A stretch of 6,148 nt of DNA. Origin: JAPLVS01 sp043809265 (GTDB lineage Archaea > Iainarchaeota > Iainarchaeia > Iainarchaeales > DTGL01). This document shows, in pieces, positions 1 to 5,157 of this stretch. The DNA is taken from the NCBI GenBank assembly GCA_043809265.1, contig JAZDDY010000014.1, positions 1-6,148 on the forward strand, given 5' to 3'. The translations under genes were made by a program, and so were the position numbers. The notes under the pieces were generated by a model that saw only the letters and a list, made by a program, of their open reading frames with translations, ran no database searches and had not been told where the DNA came from. The first letter of the stretch is position 1. Each line of letters starts with the position of its first letter.

Positions 1-1
1 C

Positions 2-256
2 GCAAAAGTGCTTGTCATTGCTGTGACCGCGCTGTTCCTTGTTTTCACTGCGTTCGCAATGAGGCCTTTCGGTGCGCCGCCGAAAACAGCGATGGACGAT
101 TACATGATAATGAACGGCCAGAAGGAAACAGCCGCAAACAATATTGTTGCCTCGATTGTTTTCGATTACAGGGGATATGACACTTTGGGCGAGGCCACAA
201 TACTTTTCACCGCAGTCAGCGGGGTGTTTTTGCTTTTCAGGATGTATAAGGAATGA
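2..256 (+). CDS. mbhE: Mbh hydrogenase subunit E, MrpA C-terminal-like (5' partial)
   Basis: Small membrane subunit of the Mrp-like Na+/H+ antiporter part of a membrane-bound [NiFe] hydrogenase. Together with MbhD it corresponds to the C-terminal end of the Mrp subunit MrpA/MnhA. The visible part has a hydrophobic helix at about bases 8-62, a short loop with Pro-Phe-Gly and an Asp-Asp-Tyr, then the family signature NNIVASIVFDYRGYDTLGE (about 137-193) with its conserved Asp and Glu, and a second hydrophobic helix ending at the stop. The frame is open to the left edge (codons GCA AAA before a GTG at 8). The GTG would give 82 residues, somewhat short for MbhE as I recall it, so the true start probably lies outside the window. 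The stop overlaps the mbhF start by four bases (ATGA). Family assignment is firm; the choice of MbhE over an MnhA tail rests on its small size and the Mbh order of its neighbours. Confidence 0.85.
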   Translation, partial: AKVLVIAVTALFLVFTAFAMRPFGAPPKTAMDDYMIMNGQKETAANNIVASIVFDYRGYDTLGEATILFTAVSGVFLLFRMYKE

Positions 257-720
257 ACGGGCTTTCCACTATTGTCAGGACCGTTGCTGTCATTCTCTTA
301 GTGCCGGTGCTGGTCACAGGCCTTTATGTGATAGCGCACGGCCATATCACGCCGGGGGGAGGATTCCAGGGCGGGACAGTTGTCGCAACATCGCTGGCTT
401 TAATGCTTGTGGCTTTCGGCGGCGAGGCTTTCTCCAAAGCGGTTTCAAAGGGAACCCTTAAAACAATGGAAAGCATCGGCCTCACGGTTTTCATCGGCGC
501 GGCACTGCTGGGCCTTGGGACAACTTTCTTTGCGAACTTTTTGGCCAATTCAGGGATGCTTTTCGGGAACAGCATCGGTTTCGGCGTCAACCAGGGCTTC
601 ATTTACACTTCGGGCACGATTGCGGTAATGAATTTTGCAGTTGGAACAGAGGTCGCCGTGGGGTTGTCGCTTGTATTGATGCTCATGTACTTTTCCGACA
701 GGAAGGGTGAGGAAAAATGA
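253..720 (+). CDS. mbhF: Mbh hydrogenase subunit F, MnhB-domain antiporter subunit
   Basis: Integral membrane subunit homologous to MnhB/MrpB of Mrp Na+/H+ antiporters; in Mbh it belongs to the distal ion-translocating module. The 155-residue product has about four membrane helices (roughly residues 8-28, 40-57, 74-97 and 120-147). Between helices 1 and 2 is the MnhB hallmark YVIAHGHITPGGGFQGG at residues 25-41, with the conserved Gly-His and Pro-Gly-Gly-Gly-Phe. A buried glutamate (E133, in GTEVAVGL) lies in the last helix. The C-terminus is short and charged. The ATG at 253 overlaps the mbhE stop as ATGA; the Shine-Dalgarno signal is weak (AGGA at 239-242 or AAGGA at 248-252), so translation probably depends on coupling. 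The stop overlaps mbhG by four bases. A stand-alone Mrp MnhB is the alternative, excluded in practice by the hydrogenase genes downstream. Confidence 0.92.
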   Translation: MNGLSTIVRTVAVILLVPVLVTGLYVIAHGHITPGGGFQGGTVVATSLALMLVAFGGEAFSKAVSKGTLKTMESIGLTVFIGAALLGLGTTFFANFLANSGMLFGNSIGFGVNQGFIYTSGTIAVMNFAVGTEVAVGLSLVLMLMYFSDRKGEEK

Positions 721-1085
721 TTTTCGGCAACCTTCCTTTCGCAGTCGCAATCCTCATGATACTGGTGGGCCTTTCGGCGCTTTTGTTCAAGAAAAACCTG
801 ATAAAGATGGCGGTAGGCCTTTCGATTATGGGTTCCGGCATTAACATTTTCCTTGTCGCATTGTGCTACCGCGACAACAGCATTGCCCCGATTTTCACTA
901 ATGCGCCTTTGGGCGATGCAGCAAAGGCTGTAGTTGAGATGGCACTGCCTGTCCCGCAGGCTCTCACCCTTACAAGCATTGTCATCAGCCTTGCGATAAC
1001 CGCATTGATGCTTTCGCTTGCGGTGCTCTCTTACAGGCATTCAGGCACGCTTGATTCGGAAAAATCCAGGAGGCTGAAAGGCTGA
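717..1085 (+). CDS. mbhG: Mbh hydrogenase subunit G, MnhC/NuoK-like antiporter subunit
   Basis: Small three-helix membrane subunit of the MnhC/MrpC family, related to NuoK of complex I, in the antiporter-like module of Mbh. The 122 residues show helices at about 6-24, 29-50 and 82-108. The first loop and helix 2 carry KKNLIKMAVGLSIMGSGIN (residues 25-43), and helix 3 begins with the MnhC signature PVPQALTLTSIVIS (78-91). As in MnhC, and unlike NuoK, helix 2 has no buried glutamate: S36 sits at the position of the NuoK Glu. The usual DPLPQAL of MnhC reads LPVPQAL here, so its Asp is missing. The start ATG at 717 overlaps the mbhF stop as ATGA and is preceded by GGTGAGG at 706-712. The stop shares one base with the mbhH start. 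Confidence 0.92.
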   Translation: MIFGNLPFAVAILMILVGLSALLFKKNLIKMAVGLSIMGSGINIFLVALCYRDNSIAPIFTNAPLGDAAKAVVEMALPVPQALTLTSIVISLAITALMLSLAVLSYRHSGTLDSEKSRRLKG

Positions 1086-2653
1086 TGGATGCCATTGCTT
1101 TCTTCTTGCAGAACGCACCTGCGCTTTCGGTTGCGGTGCCTTTGCTGGGCGCTTTCATTATACCCTTGTTCAAGAAAAAATGGGGCAAGGCGTCGGCGGC
1201 ATTCGCGCTCATTGCCTTGCTTTTGACAGAATGCCTTGTGCTTTCTGTTTTCTTCAGCGTGCTTTCAGATGGCACAAGGGTTTACACAATGGGCGCAGAC
1301 ATACCGGAAAGGGCCTTGCCATCCGGCCTTTCTGTGCCGATAAGGATAATACTGCAGATTGATGTTTTGTCCGCAATAATGGGCCTGGTCGGAACGACCG
1401 TGGCTTTGCTTGCCGCAATTTATGCTGTCCAGGGCGTGAAAGACAAGGCTGAAGGGAAGTTTTACTGCCTTATGCTTTTGATGCTTGCCGGCTTTATCGG
1501 CTTTGTTTTCACAGGCGATTTTTTCAACATCTTTGTTTTCTTTGAGATACTTTCGATTTCCTCTGTAGGCCTGATTGCGTTCTGGCTGCACAGGGAGGAA
1601 TCAATTGAAGCAGGCTTCAAGTACCTTTCAATCAGTGCCGTGGCATCGCTTTTCGTCCTGCTCGCAATCGCCCTGCTTTACGCACAGCACGGCGTGCTCA
1701 ATATCGCGGCAATCTCGCAGGAGGCAATGCTTTCAGGCTTCGCAATAGTGGATGTTATAGCGCTCGGCCTGCTGGCTGCAGGGTTTTTGATGAAGTGCGG
1801 CGCTGTGCCTATGCATTACTGGGTGCCTGACGCGTATGGGGAATCACCAGAAGCGGTCACAGCAATACTTGCGGTGGCAAGCCAGGCAAGCCTTTACGCC
1901 CTGCTAAGGGTTTCTTTCACGATGTTCGGGTCATTCCCGCTAATTGACATAATCGCATGGGCAATGATTATTTTCGGAACGCTCTCGCTCTTTGTAGGCT
2001 CGACAATGTGCCTGCTCCAGAAGGATTTGAAAAGATTGATCGCTTACGGCGGGATTTCGCAGACAGGCTTTATCCTTGTGGCAATGGGCGCAGGCCTTGC
2101 GGCAATAAACCACCCGATGTTCGCCGAGTTCGGCCTTAAGGCGATGGAGGGCGGCATTTTCCATATGATAAACCACGCTTTCTATGAAGCGCTCCTGTTC
2201 CTTTCCGCAGGCGCGATAATTTATGCGACCGGCACAAGGGATTTGGACGAACTGGGCGGCCTTGCAAGGAAAATGCCTTTGACCGCAATTCTTTTCCTTA
2301 TCGGCGCAATGGCAATGGCTGGATTGCCGCCCTCGAACGGCTTCGCCTCAAAAATCCTTATCTATGAATCAATCTACTATTTCAATCCGCTTCTGGCTGT
2401 CATAGCGCTTGTTTCAAGCGTGATTGTGACAGTGCCTTTGGTGAAGGCCTTTTGCGCTGTTTTCCTCGGCCCGGAGATTAAAAAGTTTTCAGGCGTAAAG
2501 GAGACGCCGAAGGGAATGCTTTTCGCAATGTTCGTGCTTGCGGCAATCGTGCTGTTGTTCGGGCTGTTCCCAGGCATTATTGTCGAATTTGTCGCAAGGC
2601 CTGCTGCTGAAGCGCTTCTCAACTGGAATGCTTATTGGGGGGCGGTGCTCTGA
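1085..2653 (+). CDS. mbhH: Mbh hydrogenase subunit H, MnhD/NuoL/M/N-type antiporter-like subunit
   Basis: Large ion-translocating membrane subunit related to MrpD and to NuoL, NuoM and NuoN of complex I. In Mbh it lies next to the MbhM-anchored hydrogenase arm. The 522 residues (about 510 is usual for MbhH) form roughly 14 hydrophobic helices. Family landmarks are the membrane Glu E154 in FFEILSISSVGLIAF; K237 and H244 in KCGAVPMHYWVPDAYGESP; QKDLKRLIAYGGISQTG (Q312-K313 onward); H360 and H364 in HMINHAFYEALLFLSAG; GTRDLDELGGLARKMP; and GLPPSNGFASK. E154 and K237 match the Glu/Lys pair needed for proton transfer in the family. Residue 368 is Glu where many relatives have Lys (see findings). 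AGGAGG at 1068-1073 precedes the ATG, which overlaps the mbhG stop as TGATG. The long C-terminal lateral helix of NuoL is absent; that role goes to MbhI, encoded next. Confidence 0.95.
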   Translation: MDAIAFFLQNAPALSVAVPLLGAFIIPLFKKKWGKASAAFALIALLLTECLVLSVFFSVLSDGTRVYTMGADIPERALPSGLSVPIRIILQIDVLSAIMGLVGTTVALLAAIYAVQGVKDKAEGKFYCLMLLMLAGFIGFVFTGDFFNIFVFFEILSISSVGLIAFWLHREESIEAGFKYLSISAVASLFVLLAIALLYAQHGVLNIAAISQEAMLSGFAIVDVIALGLLAAGFLMKCGAVPMHYWVPDAYGESPEAVTAILAVASQASLYALLRVSFTMFGSFPLIDIIAWAMIIFGTLSLFVGSTMCLLQKDLKRLIAYGGISQTGFILVAMGAGLAAINHPMFAEFGLKAMEGGIFHMINHAFYEALLFLSAGAIIYATGTRDLDELGGLARKMPLTAILFLIGAMAMAGLPPSNGFASKILIYESIYYFNPLLAVIALVSSVIVTVPLVKAFCAVFLGPEIKKFSGVKETPKGMLFAMFVLAAIVLLFGLFPGIIVEFVARPAAEALLNWNAYWGAVL

Positions 2654-3012
2654 TGGCTGCAGGAATTTTAGGGTTCGACTGGGCAATGGCCGCAGACTGG
2701 AGCCCGCTTGTGTTTGTTGCGGCGCTTGCGATTGTTTTAATACTGGTCATTGCATTGAGGTCTTTCGGGAAAAAAGGCTTCAGTGAGGGCAAATACAGGT
2801 CGGATGCTTTCCTTTCAGGCAACGAGCCGATGGAAAAGCACAATGTGAAAGCAAGCAATTTCTTCTGGGGCTTTTTCGAGGCATTGAAGGGATACTATGA
2901 AAAAATGCTTGCAATCCACACAGGCCTGCTCAACGATTATATTTTCTGGTTCCTTTTCTGCGTTTCATTGCTGTTAATAGCGCTTGTCATGGGGGTGGGC
3001 CTGTGGGCTTAG
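2653..3012 (+). CDS. mbhI: Mbh hydrogenase subunit I, NuoL C-terminal-like linker subunit
   Basis: Small membrane protein matching MbhI by operon position, length (119 residues) and topology: a hydrophobic helix at about residues 18-36, a charged middle section (GKKGFSEGKYRS and onward), an amphipathic stretch at about 65-90 rich in Phe/Trp/Tyr (NFFWGFFEALKGYYEKML), and a second membrane helix at about 97-117. This resembles the lateral helix plus last helix of NuoL. In the known Mbh structure MbhI bridges the antiporter-like part and the hydrogenase membrane part. I chose the ATG at 2653, which overlaps the mbhH stop as TGATG and has GGTG at 2644-2647 ahead of it. An in-frame TTG at 2635 would add six residues with no better ribosome-binding site. 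The 3' end overlaps mbhJ by ten bases. The sequence lacks strong motifs, so the call relies on topology and context. Confidence 0.8.
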   Translation: MAAGILGFDWAMAADWSPLVFVAALAIVLILVIALRSFGKKGFSEGKYRSDAFLSGNEPMEKHNVKASNFFWGFFEALKGYYEKMLAIHTGLLNDYIFWFLFCVSLLLIALVMGVGLWA

Positions 3013-3431
3013 ACTCCCTGAAAAGGTCGCTCTGGGTTTTCCATGTCAACAGCGGCTCGTGCAACGGCTGCGACATCGAAATAATCGCGGCACTCACGCC
3101 GAGATATGATGCCGAAAGGTTCGGCATAAAACTGGTGGGAACACCGAGGCATGCCGATGTTCTCCTCATCACAGGCCCTGTCACAAAGCAGATGAAGGAA
3201 GAGGTACTGCGCGTTTATGCCCAGACACCAGACCCGAAAGTCGTGATGGTCATAGGCAATTGCGGGAGCACAGGCGGCGTATTCTATGAATCTTACAATA
3301 TCGACGGCCCGGTGGACAAATTGTTCCCGGTTGATGTTTATGTCACAGGCTGCCCGCCGAGGCCAGAGGCCATAATTGAGGGCGTTGTCAAGGCATGGAA
3401 GAAGCTCGAATCACTGGAGGCAAAAAAATGA
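3003..3431 (+). CDS. mbhJ: Mbh [NiFe] hydrogenase small subunit J (NuoB-like, one [4Fe-4S] cluster)
   Basis: Electron-transfer small subunit of the group 4 [NiFe] hydrogenase, homologous to NuoB/PSST. It holds the [4Fe-4S] cluster next to the NiFe site and passes electrons from MbhN to MbhL on the cytoplasmic side. All four cluster ligands are visible in the 142 residues: C20 and C23 (NSGSCNGCDIE), C87 (GNCGSTGG) and C117 (TGCPPRPEAI). The CxxC spacing of the first pair is that of group 4 hydrogenases, not the adjacent Cys-Cys of complex I NuoB. The protein is compact and lacks the extra clusters of uptake-hydrogenase small subunits. The start is GTG at 3003, the only non-ATG start among the genes whose start is in view; the next in-frame Met is residue 82, inside the fold, so GTG is effectively required. 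GGGGGTG at 2991-2997 can serve as ribosome-binding site. It overlaps mbhI by ten bases and mbhK by four. Confidence 0.96.
   Translation: MGLDSLKRSLWVFHVNSGSCNGCDIEIIAALTPRYDAERFGIKLVGTPRHADVLLITGPVTKQMKEEVLRVYAQTPDPKVVMVIGNCGSTGGVFYESYNIDGPVDKLFPVDVYVTGCPPRPEAIIEGVVKAWKKLESLEAKK
3416..3420 (+). promoter_or_regulatory. Shine-Dalgarno site that sets the mbhK start
   Basis: GGAGG lies seven bases before the ATG at 3428, inside the last codons of mbhJ. It favours 3428 over the upstream in-frame ATG at 3395, which has no such site and would add eleven residues read out of frame through the mbhJ tail. The ATGA overlap at 3428-3431 supports the same choice. Confidence 0.75.
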
Positions 3432-3937
3432 ACGCCGCACAGGTAATCGAATCCTTCAAAAAGGAATTTCCCGGCATCGAAATAAGCGCTGTGGAGCAGG
3501 GCGCAGGAAAGCACAAAAAAACGCAGGCCTGGGCAACTGTCGCAGTGAAGGATTTCAAGAATGCAGTGAAGCACCTGTTCTCTTTGCAGGAATACCCGCA
3601 CTTTTCGGTTTCATCGGGAAGCGATTCGGGCAAGGAAATCGAGATAATAAACCATTTCGTGCTCAATTACGGCGAAAGGAACGCACAGGTGCCGGTCCAT
3701 ATCAAAGTGAGGCTGCAGAAAGAAAACCCTGTAATGGATTCGATTACCGACCTTTTCCCAGGCGCAATAATTTCAGAGCAGGAGAAAATGGAAATGCTCG
3801 GCATAAAAATCAGCGGAGTGCCAAAGAAAAGGGTTTTCACAGATGAAAGCATGCCTGCTGGAATTTATCCCTGGAGAAAAGACGAGAAAGGGCCTGAGAA
3901 AATTGCAAGGAACATCCATGAAGGTGGCAAAAAATGA
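3428..3937 (+). CDS. mbhK: Mbh hydrogenase subunit K (NuoC-like, 30-kDa subunit family)
   Basis: Soluble structural subunit of the peripheral arm, homologous to NuoC/Nqo5, packing against MbhL and MbhJ; it carries no cofactor. The 169-residue product has a variable N-terminal half (about 1-95) with an alpha/beta pattern, followed by the family signature at about residues 100-150: NPVMDSITDLFPGA, then an acidic EQEKMEMLGI corresponding to the usual E-R-E-x-x-D-(M/L)-(F/L)-G-I, then KISGVPKKRVFTDE and a closing YPWRKD. Length agrees with Pyrococcus MbhK (about 170). The start is ATG 3428, chosen for its Shine-Dalgarno site and ATGA overlap with mbhJ. The last residues are Lys/Gly rich, and the stop overlaps mbhL by four bases. 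The second residue of the ERE triplet is Gln here, a mild variation. Confidence 0.93.
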   Translation: MNAAQVIESFKKEFPGIEISAVEQGAGKHKKTQAWATVAVKDFKNAVKHLFSLQEYPHFSVSSGSDSGKEIEIINHFVLNYGERNAQVPVHIKVRLQKENPVMDSITDLFPGAIISEQEKMEMLGIKISGVPKKRVFTDESMPAGIYPWRKDEKGPEKIARNIHEGGKK

Positions 3938-5157
3938 ACAATTCCTTTGAATTGTGCGTTGGGCCGATTCACCCGGCGCTTAAAGAGCCGATAAAGCTCG
4001 ATTTTACTGTCGAAGGCGAGCGCGTGAAAGGCGTTTCCTTTACATTGGGCCAGGTCCACAGGGCAATCGAATGGGCTGCGACCAAAAGGAACCCGATACA
4101 GGTCCTGTACATGGCTGAAAGGATTTGCGGCATCTGCAACATGTGCCATCCGATGGCGTTCAGCATGGCTGTCGAGAATGCTGCAAACATCGAGGTGCCT
4201 GAAAGGGCGGAATACATCCGCACAATAAACGTCGAGCTTGAAAGGATCCACTCGCACATTTTGTGGGCCGGGGTTGCGGCGCACGAATTAGGATTCGATT
4301 CGCTTATGCATTACACCTGGCGCGTGAGGGAAAAAGTCCTTGACATCATAGAATACCTTAACGGCAACCGCATCACCAAAGGCATTATCATGGTGGGCGG
4401 AGTGAGAAGGGACATCCCAGAAAAAGATTACGGCAAGGTAAGGGAAGCCCTCAACTATTACAAAGAATTGTACGCAAAACTCGAAGGAATCCTGCTAAAG
4501 GACCCTTCGATTAGCGCAAGGACCAAAGGGGTTGGAATCCTCACAAAAAAGGACGCGCTCGAACTGTGCGCTGTCGGCCCGACTGCAAGGGCTTCAGGCG
4601 TGAAGAAGGACTCAAGGGTCGACTGGCCTTATGCAGCATACCCGGACCTTGACATCGAGCCGATAATGCCTGAAACAGCAGGATTCAAGGCGGCAGGCGA
4701 CACTTACACCAGGATAATCGTGAGATTGCTTGAAATAAAGCAGTCGATTGATTTGATAGAGCAGTGCCTTGACAAAATGAAGCCTGGGCCGCTTCTTGCC
4801 GAGCCTGTGCTCCAAAAGCTTTTGGTGCAGTTAAAGATGGCGCAGGGCGAAGGAGTCGCATTCCAGGAGGCGCCGAGAGGCGAGCTCATACACTACGTTA
4901 AAATGACAGGCCAGGACGCGCCTTATACCTGGAAGGTGAGGGCGCCGACTTATGCGAACCTGCCGCCGCTTGTGCCGATGCTCGCGGACTGCGAAATCGC
5001 GGACATACCGATAATCGTGGCTTCGATCGACCCGTGCATGTCGTGCACAAACCGTGCTATCATGACAGACAAAGGCAATTCCGTTCTTTCAATGGATGAT
5101 TTAAGGGAATTAAGCATAAGGAAAACCCTTGGAATGCAGAAGGAGGCCTTGAAATGA
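3934..5157 (+). CDS. mbhL: Mbh [NiFe] hydrogenase large (catalytic) subunit L, group 4d
   Basis: Catalytic subunit that reduces protons to H2 at a NiFe(CN)2CO centre; homologous to NuoD/Nqo4. The 407 residues begin with GPIHPALKEPIKLDF (10-24) and LGQVHRAIE (38-46), followed by the first Ni-binding motif AERICGICNMCHP, with ligands C65 and C68. The second motif, DPCMSCTNR, supplies C368 and C371. Having all four cysteines separates it from NuoD and from the related sulfur reductase Mbx/Mbs, which has lost part of this set. A third cysteine, C71, stands just before H72 in the first motif. After R374 there are 33 more residues, close to the 32 removed from E. coli HycE during maturation, so processing after R374 is plausible but not proved. 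AAGGTGG at 3921-3927 precedes the ATG, which overlaps the mbhK stop as ATGA. No maturation protease or hyp gene is in view. Confidence 0.97.
   Translation: MNNSFELCVGPIHPALKEPIKLDFTVEGERVKGVSFTLGQVHRAIEWAATKRNPIQVLYMAERICGICNMCHPMAFSMAVENAANIEVPERAEYIRTINVELERIHSHILWAGVAAHELGFDSLMHYTWRVREKVLDIIEYLNGNRITKGIIMVGGVRRDIPEKDYGKVREALNYYKELYAKLEGILLKDPSISARTKGVGILTKKDALELCAVGPTARASGVKKDSRVDWPYAAYPDLDIEPIMPETAGFKAAGDTYTRIIVRLLEIKQSIDLIEQCLDKMKPGPLLAEPVLQKLLVQLKMAQGEGVAFQEAPRGELIHYVKMTGQDAPYTWKVRAPTYANLPPLVPMLADCEIADIPIIVASIDPCMSCTNRAIMTDKGNSVLSMDDLRELSIRKTLGMQKEALK
5141..5146 (+). promoter_or_regulatory. Shine-Dalgarno site for mbhM
   Basis: AGGAGG lies seven bases before the ATG at 5154, inside the end of mbhL. 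It is a full-strength site and fixes the mbhM start, which also overlaps the mbhL stop as ATGA. Confidence 0.75.

Noticed and set aside
603..1040. Open frame of 145 codons on the - strand
   Set aside because: Antisense to mbhF and mbhG, with low-complexity, Cys- and His-rich composition and no ribosome-binding site that fits the layout.
3395..3427. Upstream ATG as an alternative mbhK start
   Set aside because: It lacks a Shine-Dalgarno site and the added residues merely re-read the mbhJ tail; 3428 has GGAGG and the ATGA overlap used throughout the operon.
3376..3846. Open frame of 156 codons on the + strand overlapping mbhK
   Set aside because: It is another frame of mbhK, rich in Arg and Gly with no recognisable fold, while the mbhK frame carries the NuoC signature.
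3003..5157. Sulfur-reducing Mbx/Mbs complex
   Set aside because: Mbx-type large subunits lack the full set of NiFe cysteines, whereas C65, C68, C368 and C371 are all present here. The single MbhH gene followed by mbhI also follows the Mbh order.
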